The translations under genes and the position numbers were made by a program. From Diadophis punctatus similis (taxonomy: Eukaryota; Chordata; Lepidosauria; Squamata; Dipsadidae): a stretch of DNA of 64,000 nucleotides. Every line of letters starts with the position of its first letter. The first letter of the stretch is position 1. Positions 40,541-52,220 of this stretch are shown here, one piece after another. The stretch covers positions 6,478,501 to 6,542,500 of the forward strand of contig JALIGW010000016.1 of NCBI GenBank assembly GCA_023053685.1, read 5' to 3'. A model generated the notes under the pieces. The model did no database searches, was not told the origin of the DNA, and saw nothing but the letters and a program-made list of their open reading frames with translations.

Positions 40541-41870
40541 GACAAATTAATTTAATGAAAGATGAAAAGCCTGTACTGAAACCCTTTACAAATGAGACTA
40601 TAGAAAGATACGAAATATCTAGAAAAAGAATGTATACAAGAAGAGACTCCATTAGAAAATGGAGTGGGAGAGGGAATAGATCAGCTGTCAAATAGGAAAG
40701 CAGATTAAATATCCATGGGACTGTTCAAAGGTAGAGGAGAAGAGACAATTACCGTATTTTTTGGAGTATAAGACGCACCTTCCCCCCCCCCAAAAGAGGG
40801 TGGAAATGTTGGTGTGTCTTATACACCGAATACAGCCATTTTTGGCCTCCCGAAGCCCTGCCCCTGTATCCCATTTTTGCAAAAGAATGGGCCCTTTTTT
40901 GCAAAAATGGGGTGCACAGAGGGTTTGGGAGGCCTGCAGAGTGTTCCTGGGGGCTGGGGGAAGGCAAAAACGCCCACATTTTGGCGAAAAACAGGCAAAT
41001 AATGGGCCATTTTTTTGCAAAAAATGGGCGTTTTTGCCTTACCCCAGCCCTTCAGAAGCACTCTGCAGGCCTCCCAAACCCTCTTTTTTTGCAAAAACAG
41101 GTGAAAAGGGGCCCGTTTTTACAAAAAAAACCGGGGCAGGCAGAGGGTTTGGGAGGCCTCCAGAGTGCTCTTGGGGGCCGGGAGGACAAAAACTTTTTTT
41201 CTTACTTACCTCTTCGAAATCTTGGTGAGTCTTATACACCCGTGTGTCTTATAGTCCAAAAAATACGGTAAATGCTAACAGCTCTCACCACAAAATGGAA
41301 CAAGACAGTATGGTCTAGAGATTGGACAAGATTGGTACTCTCCTGAAGAAAGGTATTAGACATGCAAATTATAAACCATTGCACTGATTCTTTAGGCAAA
41401 TAAAATTTTGCCGTAAGATCTTAACTTAACAAAGGAGTACAGTGCTATATCTGGAGAGAGAAATGCCAAATGAACAGACAGGTTTCAGAAAAGGCAGAGT
41501 GACAAATTAATATAAGAAGTATAATGGAAAGAGCAAGAGAATTTAAGAAGGTTTGTCTTTGTTTTATTGAGTACATCTAGGCCTTTTTGTAGATTATGCC
41601 AAAAGATGGAATTTAATGGGTGTGCCAGAACACTTGATTATTCCTCAGAGGAATCATGTTCTTGTTTACTGTGAACAAGAAGCTATTACTGTAAGAACCG
41701 ACTTTGGAGAAACTGAAAGGTTCAGAATAAACAAAGAATGCGATAAAGATGGTACACATTGTCTCTGTCTCTGTTTCACTTGTGCAGGGAATATATTTTA
41801 AAAATGGCAGAGTTGGGTGTGATGGAAGCTGGACTCAAAACTGGAGTTCAAATTTGAGACCTGCCGTTTG
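40541..41870 (+). repeat. Bov-B LINE relic, RT domain, split by a MITE
   Basis: After the MITE at 40752-41268, the plus strand reads as a decayed Bov-B reverse transcriptase, including ACAGGTTTCAGAAAAGGCAG (TGFRKGR) and a frame with MGVPEHLI and ITVRTDFGETERFRI. The region to the left of the MITE appears to be the preceding part. Many frameshifts. Confidence 0.65.
40752..41268. mobile_element. TA-flanked CCGTATTTTT MITE (copy 2)
   Basis: Ends CCGTATTTTTTGGAGTATAA and TTATAGTCCAAAAAATACGG, flanked by TA. The interior has repeated TTTGCAAAAA and CCTCCCAAACCCTC units in both orientations, which produce several spurious 60-155 codon frames. It has inserted into a Bov-B relic. Confidence 0.88.
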
Positions 41871-42094
41871 AAAAAAGAAGGAAATAAAAAATAAATGCAT
41901 AATACATCTCAGATATACAAAAGAGGTTGTATGTATGTATGTATACATGTAAGTACAGATAATAAAATCATATCAGAGCAGCAAACATACTGTAGAAAGT
42001 TAGCACCCACCCCTCTCCTAGAAAAATGAAATATCCTAGGAAATATTAAAAGGCAGAATATTATTCTATATATATAGTATATATATATATCCCT

Positions 42095-42632
42095 GGAAAC
42101 ATGCTTTAGGCAGACAAAAGACTCACACTTAGTAGCCCCCACCCTTGCCAATGGGCCATTAAGGACTGGGCCCAGCTCACACATTCCTCCCACCTAGCCT
42201 GGAACAGTCTTCTACATAACAAAGAACCATAATAGGAATCCCAAAGCCCTTTCATTCACCACATGGGACCTGGTAAGATTCCATCAACCATGTCCCTGGG
42301 ATTCAGGACAGCCCACAAGAGTTGCCCCAGCATGCCCCTGGGAGTCTGACAGCCAATGGGATTACATTTCTGTATAGGAACAGGAAATAGTTAGGGAGGG
42401 GCCCAAGAGAGAGTATAAAGCAAGGAATTCCCAGCATTTTGGCCCTTCCTTTCTCTGGACCCAACACCTGAAAATATGTGATCCACCTTTTCTGTTCAGG
42501 AGTTCATGCCATGTGCTCCTGTTCCTTTGTTCTTCATTAAACCTTCTTTCCAAGCAACTTCCATGAATCCAGTGTTCTTTTTCCCCACTTGGAAATGAAC
42601 CCAGAAGAATATTACTTCCAACAATACCTAAC
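42095..42632 (+). repeat. Possible solo LTR of an endogenous retrovirus
   Basis: An LTR-like arrangement: a TATA-like GAGAGTATAAAGCAAGG at 42410-42426 and a polyadenylation-like TTCATTAAACC at 42534-42544. It may end ACTTCCAACA at about 42621-42630. No gag/pol/env sequence is adjacent. The 5' limit and target duplication could not be fixed, so this is tentative. Confidence 0.4.
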
Positions 42633-42639
42633 ATACATA

Positions 42640-44080
42640 CCCTAATACCTAATACTCCTGCCCCCTATTAACCCATTATAGCCATCATACCTCCTTAATT
42701 GTAAAAGAAAATGTGATGCAGTATATCTGACGAATTTGATGAAAATATGAGTAACGTCTTGGCATACAATATTGATTAAAAAAAACCTAAAACCATTTGG
42801 TATATTCTTATTCAAAACTTCATAAGTTACCTAGTCTTGTTTATGGGAATAGTATTAATATGAATATAATTTCAGAGCACTCTACTGATGTATTTAATAC
42901 TACAGTAGGTTAAATTATAGTGTATTTTAAGACTTCTCCGCCAAGGGCAATAAATTTAACAACATGGTTATTAAAACCTTTGTATAAAACATCATAAGAC
43001 CATTCTTGCATCCAAAACGCTGGAATGTAAAGAAGTTTTTATTCTTTATTGCCCCCAAGTAAAAACTTGGTGGAAACAGATAAGTGATGACAAAGCTTTG
43101 ATGTTAATAAACTCAAATGGAAGTTTAAAAAAAATCAAAGTGTGTAAACGACTAGGTTATAAAAAGAGAGATGACAGAGTTATACCCTATAATTAGGTGT
43201 AATTTGTGCTTTTGGCACAGCTATTTGTCCTATATGAATGAGAGGCTGTCTTGCATTCTCTTTGCTTGTATAATAGAATTACAGTACTGACACATCTACT
43301 TAAACATGTTCAAGGTTTTTTTTTTTAATTATTTGACAACAGTGTTTTCCTCCTCCTTTCAAAAGCCTTCCCCCTCCTTTCAAAAGAGACATAACTTTAA
43401 AAGTGGGAAAATCTAAGCAAAAGCTTAAGTGGTGCAAATATTTAATAGGGAAAGGGAGTAACAAAGTTTGGGAGGGGGAGGGAAATGTAGGGAAACCACA
43501 TTTCAGATTTCTGGCACAAGTCTTAACCACAGAGGTACTCTTAACTTGTTCTTGCAGACAACAGAACAATTGAACAATGTAGTTAAATAGTTTGTGACCT
43601 TTCTTGTATAAGATAATGTATAAATATTGTCTGATCAGATTTTAGAAATAACTATACACTTAAAAACAATACAAAAGGCGATTACTACGTCACTAAGTCT
43701 GTATTCCAGTAAAATGGCCATTCATGCAGAGGTCTGAAATTGTTATTACAATTGAAAAGTTTGAAAAAGAATTGAGAGAGAATTTAAGTTCTCAGAAGGC
43801 TAGAATTTTATATCAAGCAATTTTTGAAACCAGGTTTCAAATAAGACGTTGTTTTATTTAACTAGGTCAATTTTTATTCAATCTTTTATTTATTTATTAT
43901 TCGCACTTGTATGCCGCCCACTCCACAGAGACTCTGGGCGGCTAACAATCTTGCTTAACAACCTTTTGTTTTTGCTACCTGCCCAGCCAAATGGTCCCAT
44001 ATACATAATGGTGCCCATTGCTTAGCTTAGTCTGCACTATCTAATTTACTTATATGCAAAATATATAATTAGAAATGGCA
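42640..44080. other. Intron 1 sequence with an L2-type 3' end
   Basis: At about 43880-43950 a short L2-type 3' end is visible (TTTATTTATT, GTATGCCGCCC, CTCTGGGCGGCTAACAA). The remainder is AT-rich with nothing recognised. Confidence 0.5.
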
Positions 44081-45060
44081 AGCTAAAAGAAATTAAATTA
44101 AAATTGCTGGAAGAAATTTTAGCAATGTATGATATGCTGATGATTTGGGGTTTGCAAATGAGGAAGACTTAATAAGTTGGTCATTGAAGGTGAAAGTGAA
44201 GTGCAAAAAACAATGAACAAGTAATAAAAGTAGATGATGTTATTTTTCTTGGTTCAAAAAGATGGCTACGGTAAGCATGAAGAAAGGAGGCACCTGCTTC
44301 TTGGGAGAAAGACTATAATATGTTTAGATAAAATGCATGTCCTTGTCCTTAAGTTATTAAGGGGGATACTTGTGACTTGGATTCGAAGTTCCTATGGTCA
44401 GGGAGGTTCCTGTGGTCACATGGCCACTTTTCAGGCACTCGGTAACTTGGCTGTATTTACAGTCACGTGACTGCATTTTGTGATGATTTTACTGAAAAGT
44501 AGCATTTACTTCTGGCTATCAGCAAAACTGTGTCCATAGCGAATCCTTGGTTCATTGAAAACTGCTGCAAAAAGGGGTTAAAAGGGTGTAAAATCACATG
44601 GCCAACCTGCTTTACAACCTCACAAATTATGACCATAAAGAGCAGGCTACATTACAGTTGTAACTCAAAGACTGCCTGTATTAAAGTGGAGAAATCTCAC
44701 AATACTAATCCTGTATTGCCATAGCCTGGTCTGTAGCAATGTATGACTATGAAAGCTGGACCACTGGAAAGGATGAACATAGAACAATTAATGCCTTTGT
44801 ACTGGGATGCTGAAGACAATTGTTCCTTGGACAGGAAGTAGAACAAATCATTCAAAACTAGATGAAATAAAACTTGACTGCTCACTGGAAGAAGTAATAA
44901 ACTCAGCTGCAGGTTAAATATTTTGGACACAAAGCATAAATAATAATCTTTGGAGAAGACTGATACTTGGGGAAATTGAAGGCAATAGCAACAGACCAGC
45001 AGAAGGCAAGATACTATCACTAATAATCAGAGTGCGAGTTTAGAACTCAAAAGGAGTAGT
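44081..45060 (+). repeat. Bov-B LINE relic, RT to C-terminal part
   Basis: A plus-strand decayed frame: ATGCTGATGATTTGGGG (YADD-type box with ADDLGFANEEDL), then after an insertion the MYDYESWTTGKDEHRTINAF region and a degenerate C-terminus. It is interrupted at about 44340-44690 by a copy of the AGTCCTCGACTTAC-family repeat. It may continue the relic at 40541-41870. Confidence 0.65.
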
Positions 45061-45383
45061 TACCGATAGATCTGGCTAACTCTTCTCTCTTAAGAGTCAG
45101 AAATAAAATTTTATTTGTCAAATTTATATCCAGACCAATAGTAAACAGACTCTTAGTGGTTCATAACATTAAAAAAAACACAATGCAACATAAAAACAGC
45201 AATACATTTTGTAAAATTCTAAAATAAAAACTTATAATCAAAATAGACAAATCAAAACTCCCCCTGGCACCTGGTGTCAAACCCCCCCCCCCCAAACATC
45301 CTTCAACTCATTCATGGGTTAAAGCCTGTTTCCTGCTTGTATGGAATATAGGTTACTCTGCTACTATTTGTGTTAACATACAG

Positions 45384-45652
45384 CACATACATACATACAT
45401 ACATACATACATACATACATACATACATACATACATACATACATACATTAGTGGCCAAAATGGAAACCTTTTGGGAAAATTTATTAAATTATCTTTCCAT
45501 TGATATATAATTTTATGGTACTACTGCCCCCCAAAAATGGTGTTATTACCCATCAAACCTCAAAAATACACTTTTCCCAAAAGGTTTCTACAATTTTGGC
45601 CACTACTCTGTGTGTGTGTGTGTGTGTTATGTGTGTTATGTGTTATGTGTGT
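45384..45652. repeat. (CATA)n and (TG)n microsatellites around a MITE
   Basis: (CATA)n spans 45384-45448 and a (TG)n-rich run spans 45608-45652. The MITE at 45451-45603 sits exactly between them. Confidence 0.95.
45451..45603. mobile_element. Tc1/mariner-type MITE, GTGGCCAAAAT family
   Basis: Ends GTGGCCAAAATGGAAACCTT and AGGTTTCTACAATTTTGGCCAC form about 35-bp inverted repeats (imperfect), flanked by TA dinucleotides at 45449-45450 and 45604-45605. 153 bp, non-coding. Confidence 0.88.
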
Positions 45653-46315
45653 GTAATTTTTTTTTATTTGTTCAAGCAAATAAACATTGCATATTGGGGA
45701 AAATAGGAAGAGGAAGAAGCATTAGATATGTTTGCCACTTTGAATTGCTTATAAATTAATAAAGTTAAGATTTTTTAAAAAATAAATGAAATATTTCACT
45801 TTAACATAGTATTTTGAAGTGGTCTTTTATATTACATGGTATTAAAAACTGAACATTTTCTGGCTCCCTTTTTCTTTTATGAAAACAAAACACTATTTGA
45901 AAAATATGACCATTAAAAAAATATTTTGAGCACTTTTTAAAAAAGAAGAAAAATCTGAAGCATTGAATGTTTGTTTATATGCATTTATTTAACAAAAGGT
46001 GATAGTGCCAATTGGTCTAATGTGGTCCAAACCATTTGTGTGCCTATGAATCAGTTTTGACTTTTAGTGACTGCTTGGACTAGTCCCTGCAATTTTCTTG
46101 GAAGATTTTTGGAAATTGTTTGCCATTGCCTTCTTCCTAGGCTGAGAGAGAATGACTAACCCAAACCTGGTTACTTTGATTAGTCTGGAACTCCAGTTTA
46201 TAGCTTCGTACCGTGACCACTACACCAAATTTGCTTTCTTAATCCAGTCTACCATTTGGTATATTAATTTACCTTGATGTTAAATCCATTCGGACTTGAT
46301 CTTCTAGATCAGGGG
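45653..46315. other. Intron 1 sequence, nothing recognised
   Basis: AT-rich sequence between repeats with no recognised element. Confidence 0.35.
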
Positions 46316-46395
46316 TGGCCAAACTATGGTTCTTTGAGGACCTGTGGACTTCAACTCCCAGAATTCCTGAGCTAGCCATGCATGCATATGAAGGC
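46316..46395. mobile_element. hAT end fragment, CAGGGGTGGCCAAAC type
   Basis: Starts CAGGGGTGGCCAAACTATGG and continues with GGACTTCAACTCCCAGAATT. It combines the terminus of one hAT family with the core of another, and no right end is seen. Confidence 0.55.
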
Positions 46396-46467
46396 AGGGG
46401 GGAAAGGTCTTCCTGCTGTATTAAGTAACTAGTTAAGTTCATAGCAGGAGGAACAGCCCAGAAGATA

Positions 46468-47446
46468 CCGTATTTTTCGGAGTATAAGACGTACCTTAGT
46501 TTTGGGGGAGGAAAACAAGGAAAAAGGGCCTCTGCCTCCCAGCAATTTGCCAAACAGCAAACAGCAAACAGTACAGATGATATACACTGCTGTGTATTTC
46601 TGTGCATGTGTGCCTGACCCATAGAAATGGCAAAGAATTGGAGAAATGTACATTTATGGCAGTATATTAATCCCAGAAAGTTTTCTTAAATGTAATCACA
46701 CTAACTCCTCCCAATTATTTAAATAGATCTACTCCAAACATGACTAAGTCAGGGTTTCTCAGCTGCCTTCTTTTAATACTAATACTTAATACTAATACTT
46801 AATACTAAAACAGGACATTTCAGATTATACTTTTACAGATCTTTAAAATTGATGTGGCTTTCTGGAAGTATTCTTCTATTTAAAAGAAGATACAATAGCA
46901 CTGGGCCTCTTCAGAGCAAGCATTTATTTTAAAAAGCTTCTTCATTTTGTTAAGTTGTCTAGAACAATAATAAAGCAGTCTTTAAAAAATAAGTCTGATA
47001 ATTTGAACACTCTACAAACATTTAACAAAATAACATATTAACAGAATCTGCCTCTACCTAGGATAGAACTCACAACCTCCTGATTGTGAGGCAAGAGCTC
47101 TACCTCTGAGCCATAGCAGCTATAGCTTGCCTTCTTGCAATTTCAGCAGTCTAATATTGCCAGCAGTTTATCTCCCAGCAATTTGTCACATTACAGCCAC
47201 TGTAGTTAGTTTCATTTTACCACGTGGCTTGCAAGCCTCCGTCAGCTGTAGGTCGGGAGGCAGTTTATCTCTTCTTGTGCTGTTCTTGTGCTTTGCCCTG
47301 TTTGCTGCAAAGAGATAAATTGCTGGCAGGCAGAGGCCAAAGGGTGGGGGTGGCTGGGTGGGGCTACATTCGGTGTATAAGACGCACCAAGTTTTCACCC
47401 TCTTTTTGAGGGTAAAAAGGTACGTCTTATACTCTGAAAAATACGG
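46468..47446. mobile_element. TA-flanked CCGTATTTTT MITE (copy 3, 979 bp)
   Basis: Ends CCGTATTTTTCGGAGTATAA and TTATACTCTGAAAAATACGG, flanked by TA. It is the longest copy because it contains extra sequence, including a minus-strand tRNA-type SINE head at 47045-47122 and repeated CCAGCAATTTG / AAACAGCAAACAGC words. Confidence 0.85.
47045..47122 (-). repeat. tRNA-type SINE head
   Basis: The minus strand reads CTATGGCTCAGAGGTAGAGC and AGGTTGTGAGTTCTATCC, matching the A-box and B-box region of the SINE at 5478-5624. The CR1-like tail is absent. Confidence 0.65.
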
Positions 47447-48343
47447 TAGTCAGATTCCAAAGCTGTTAAGGGTTTCAAATGTCCAAATCTTAAATTATGC
47501 CTAGAAAGCAACTATTAACAAGCCCAAATCTTTCAGTGCAGGTATTATGTGATCTCTGTATCTTGTATCAATGAGCAGCATTCAAGGGCGCTGATTCTTC
47601 TCCTTGGAATTAGAAAGCAAACTGCAGTAGAACTGAGTGCTGTCAGCAAACTGATGGGAGCCCGCTTCAAAGCTCTAAATTATACCCTCCAAGGATTTTT
47701 TTTCATGATGAAAAACATAGGAGACAAGATAGAACCCTGAAGAGACCTAGGTATCAAGCAGTGATCCTTTGGCAAACTCTGGACACATTTCAACAGAAAA
47801 GAACATAAAACACTGGAAAACATTATCCCTGAGGCCCAGTACAGCCAGAAATACCATAATAAACGTCAGTGAAAGCTGCTGAGAACTTGAGGAAAACTAG
47901 CAGGCTCACATTCCCAACCCACACTCCCCATCTAGCTTCTAGCAAAAGCCATGTGGCAAAACAGCCAAAACAGTCTCGGTACCATATACCAGATGAAATC
48001 CTGATTGAAATGGGTGCAGAAAATAAGTTCCATCCTGGTGTAACTGAAGTTGCAAGGCATGCTGTTATCCAGAATTACCTGCTATTGTGTCATGCATTCA
48101 CCCAACCAGGATGTGTTATTTGTTTTAGCTGATAACAGACCATGAGGGTAGAAGAAATAATATATTATCCATAACAAAGAGGACTGCTACTGAATTGGTT
48201 AGAGGAGGAGAGAGCTGGAGACAAACATTTCTGGGAAGGAGAAGAAGGGTCTCATAGCTGGCAAACCAAGATGGAGTCTGGGTAAAAATGGCTGTTGAAG
48301 ACTTGTTATTACTTCCAGGAGAGCCTGAAATAAGACTCTAGAA

Positions 48344-48651
48344 CAGTGGTTCCCAACCTTCCTAATGCCGCGACCCACGCTCCGCCCCCCGCGCCCCCAC
48401 TGTGACCCACCCTGCCGCCGCCATTTGGGTTCTTTTTCCCTCTGCACATGCGCAAAGCATGCTGCGCATGCGCAGACGGTAAAATAACCCAAATGGCGGC
48501 AGCGGGGTGGAGCACGGTAGGGGCACGGGTTGTGGGGCGCAATATGGCCAGGCTTGTGGCAGTGGGGGGGAGCTGAGGTTGCCGGGGTGACCCCTGGGAA
48601 ATGGTAGTTCGACCCCTAAAGGGGTCCCGACCCCCAGGTTGGGAACCGCTG
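48344..48651 (-). mobile_element. SPIN-type hAT MITE
   Basis: The left end CAGTGGTTCCCAACCTTCCT continues AATGCCGCGACCC. The right end, read on the minus strand, is CAGCGGTTCCCAACCTGGGG, then GTCGGGACCCCTTTAGGGGT. Both match the ends of SPIN elements as I recall them. The exact 8-bp target duplication CTCTAGAA is at 48336-48343 and 48652-48659. The interior differs from SPIN_NA: it holds a palindromic CCATTTGGGTT...AACCCAAATGG core with a TGCGCATGCGCA site at 48463-48474. Confidence 0.88.
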
Positions 48652-48892
48652 CTCTAGAAGTAGAGGTGAGTGAGAGGGTTCAAGAATATGCATTGTAGCT
48701 GGAAGATGTGCAGCAAAGAATAGTCGTACTCCTCATAAAAACTTTCATGGAAAGACAAAGAAGTAGAAAGTTGGAATATATGCAGCATGCATACATAGTC
48801 CTTGAGGCAGCAGTGCGGGTGTGCACACACACATATATACGTATGTTGTGTGTGTCTTTGTGTATGCTTGGAATAAATAGAATTGAAATACA

Positions 48893-49270
48893 GGAGTCCT
48901 CTTAGTGACCGTTTGAAGTTACAACAGCACTGAAAAAAGTGACTTATGAACATTTTTTCACTCTTAACGACTATTGCAGCACTGCCATGGTCATGTGATC
49001 AAAATTCGGGTGCTTGGCAAGTGACTCATTTATGACAGTTGCAGGGTCCCAAGGTCATGTGACCCCCTTTTGCCACCTTCTGACAAGCAAAGTCAATGGA
49101 GAAGCCAGATTCACTTAACAACTGGGTCACTAATTTCACAACTGCAGTGAGTCACTGAACAAATGTGGCAAGAAACGTCGTAAAATGGGGCAAGACTCAC
49201 TTAACAAATTTCTCACTTAGCAACATAAATTTTGGGCTCCATTGTGGTGGTAAGTTGAGGACTACGTGTA
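48893..49270. repeat. AGTCCTCGACTTAC-family repeat
   Basis: Left end CAGGAGTCCTCTTAGTGACC, right end GTAAGTTGAGGACTACGTG. The interior carries GATCAAAATTCGGGTGCTTGG and GACAAGCAAAGTCAATGGAG words shared with the other copies. Confidence 0.65.
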
Positions 49271-49921
49271 CTTGGCTGGATACACATAAATCAAACCTGG
49301 ACTAATTTGAGTCAAGACTTCCCAGAGCATCGTTCAAATTCACTTTAACTGGGCTCAGTTTCTAATGTGAAATAATAATACAATAATACAAATAATAATG
49401 TCTGAATATATTGAGAATGTTCTTCCCACTGGAAATTGCACCCATAATTATTCATTGGGAATATTCCAGAAGGGGAACTGTATTGGAGAAGGGATAGTCT
49501 TGCTATCAAAAGGTAAGAATAGTAAGCATCTTCTATTATCTTAAACAGTATTAGATTGTCAGGAGGTTTTTGGGATCTTCTTTATCAGCTGTGTGTTAAC
49601 CTCAAAGTTTGTATAGGAATATATGGAAAAATAAACAGATAAATATGGCTAAATACCATAACAAGCAAGGAGTAGTGGCTGACATTTCTGTGGAAAGTTC
49701 AACTGTATGTAAAGCAATAATACTGACCTTCATTAACTTCATTAATTTGTGGTTTATTGTAATGGCATTGTAAAGCAGTTCAGTATAGTAACATGCAACT
49801 TGGCTGTAAATATATGACATGTTAAATAAGTTGGTTATTAGAACTTGTGGACTCTCCTTGCCTTTGTATTCTCTTCACATTTTTTCTTTCTCCCCCCCCC
49901 CAGTTTATATTAAAAGAAATA
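49271..49921. other. Intron 1 sequence, nothing recognised
   Basis: AT-rich sequence with a short ATAATACAA run near 49372-49398 and nothing else recognised. Confidence 0.35.
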
Positions 49922-50273
49922 CCGTATTTTTTGGAGTATAAGATGCACCGGAGTATAAGATGCACCTTAGTTTTTGGGGAGGAAACTAGGGGGAAAAAAT
50001 CTGCCTACCAGGTATTCATCTGGCTAGCGTCCTTAGTCTGGTCAGCTTCAGCACATTATTTTATCCCCTGGTTGGGACTTAAAAAAAACCTTCTTCTGAG
50101 AGAGTAACAATGAAAGAGCCTGCAAGCCAGTAAGAGCTGGGAAGATCGTTAGCACCTGGTTAGGGCTGGGAAAAAAAGCTTCGGAAAAGCTACATTCGGA
50201 GTATAAGATGCACCCAAATTTTCAGCCACTTTTAGGGAGGAAAAAGGTTCGTCTTATACTCCGAAAAATGCGG
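49922..50273. mobile_element. TA-flanked CCGTATTTTT MITE (copy 4)
   Basis: Ends CCGTATTTTTTGGAGTATAA and TTATACTCCGAAAAATGCGG, flanked by TA. The interior includes CTACCAGGTATTCATCTGGC and TAGCGTCCTTAGTCTGG, a segment also present in the Helitron at 21307-21346. Confidence 0.88.
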
Positions 50274-50579
50274 TAATCTGAGCCAAGTTAGACTCTGCTG
50301 GATTAAAAAAACAAAACCAAAAACAATCTTGTATCCTTTTTTAGCAACCCGGATATAATATCAGTGACATATTCATTCATAATTCAGTAGCTTTGAGAAT
50401 ATATACTAAAGATTGAAATACAATTATAATTGAAAACCCCTATCTCTAGGACATACGGTCGTCCTTCTTATGGTAGTTACTATGACCGTTAATGTTCTGA
50501 ATCAATAGCAAAGGAGTTCTGGCTATCCCCTCTGATGTTTAAATATTAAATTGCAAATGTTTATGTTTGGAGTAGGCTG

Positions 50580-52220
50580 TAACATAGAGATTGTGCCATA
50601 TCGCTGATGACATGGAGTTTATTATCGAAGAACCTCATATTTCAGGATCCAAATTATTGCAGGAGATAGAGGAGTTTGGTGAAGTTGCTGGTCTAAAGAT
50701 AAACAAGGACAGAACAAAAATAATAAGAAAAAACCTTACACAACAACAGGACAAGGAACTGGAGAAACTATTGGGAATTCAGGTAGCAAAAAAAGTCAAA
50801 TATCTAGGGATTTGGATGACAGCAAAATGCTCTTCAATAAAAGATGATAATTGCACTAAATTGATACAAAAAATTCAAAAAGATTTGGAAAATTGGACTA
50901 AACTACACATTTCTTTAATTGGGAGAATAGCCACTATAAAAATGAATATACTGCCAAAAATTATTTATTTATTTCAAACTGCTCCAATAAAATTAGGGAC
51001 ATTTTTTACACAGATTTTAATAAAACAATTTTGAAATTTATTTGGAACGGGAAGAAGGTAAGGATAAAAATAAAACTGTTACAAGATAAAAGGAAAAAAG
51101 GAGGTTTTGGGCTACCAGACTGGAAATTATACCATCATGCAGCGGCGGTAACATGGCTAAATAAAACATGGCTAAATAAAAACAATCAATATATTATATT
51201 GCACATAACGACAGCAGCTAGAATTACTTATGCCCAACATTGGAAATCAGAAACAGCCCCTTCAAGCACAATGGTAATCAATAAGATATTAGAATGTGTT
51301 GAAATGAATAAATTAACTATGGAAATACATGACAGAGAGGAAACGGAATTCTATAAAATATGGAATAAATGGTATAATTGGCTGGAACATAAAAGTAAAA
51401 TTAATAGATAAGGATATGACAATAAACAAAATCAAAACAGATATGGATATCTGTATTTATGTATATAGACACATGAAAACAAGGTGAAAGGTGGATATAG
51501 TTAGACGAGATGTTAGATATTAAGAAGAAAGTATATGCAGGACTTAGGAAATATACAATTACATATAAGTTAAAGAGTAAGAGATATAAAACACAGTAAG
51601 TACATTGATGCAGTAAGCTGTAAATCTTTTATGGTATATGGCAGTGATGGCAAACCTTTTTTTCCTCGGGTGCCGAAAACAAGCAAGCGCGCACTATCGT
51701 GCGCGTGCGAGTGCCCACACCCATAATTCAATCCCCCTGCCCCTGCCCCCTGTACATGTGTGCGTGACCCCCCGCACTGCCCTGGCCACAGCGCTTGCGC
51801 ACACGACCCCACCTCCCCCCCCCATTTCCTGACTTCCGGTGGGCCTGGTAGGCCCGTTTTTCGCCCTCCCCAGCCTCCAGAGGCTTTCTTGGAGCCTGGG
51901 GAGGGCGAAAATGCCCCCCGCCCCTGGAGGCCCTCCAGAGGCCGGAAACGCCCTCCTAGAGCCTCCGCATGAGCCAAAAATCAGCTGGCAAGCATGCACA
52001 TGCGCGCTGGAGCTGAGCTAGGTCAATGGCTCGGGTGCCGGCAGATATGGCTCCGAGTGCCACCTGTGGCACCCGTGCCATAGGTTCGCCATCACTGGTA
52101 TATGGTGTTATGTCATTTTATGTTATGTCTATATCATGTTATGTTATTTTTGAATGGGTGGTTTGTATTTAAATGTTGTTTTTAAAACTGTTTAATAAAC
52201 ACTATTTTTTTTTAAAAAAG
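50580..52220 (+). repeat. 5'-truncated L1 LINE (ORF2 C-terminal part, 3'UTR)
   Basis: Two plus-strand frames (50591-51034 and 51031-51411), offset by a frameshift, read as L1 ORF2 reverse transcriptase: ADDMEFIIEEP near the catalytic YADD box, VAGLKINKDRTK, VKYLGIWM, PKIIYLFQTAPI, FIWNGKKVRIK and GGFGLPDWKLYHHAA. A 3'UTR follows and ends AATAAACACTATTTTTTTTT near 52192-52210. The 3'UTR is split by a hAT MITE at 51642-52097. No endonuclease domain is present. Confidence 0.88.
51642..52097. mobile_element. hAT MITE, CAGTGATGGCGAACC family (copy 2)
   Basis: Ends CAGTGATGGCAAACC and AGGTTCGCCATCACTG. The exact 8-bp target duplication is GTATATGG (51634-51641 and 52098-52105). It lies inside the 3'UTR of the L1 relic. 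The interior is GC-rich like that of copy 1. Confidence 0.93.

Noticed and set aside
40761..41271. Several overlapping frames of 60-155 codons on both strands
   Set aside because: They lie wholly inside a TA-flanked MITE with internal inverted TTTGCAAAAA repeats and show no protein-like composition.
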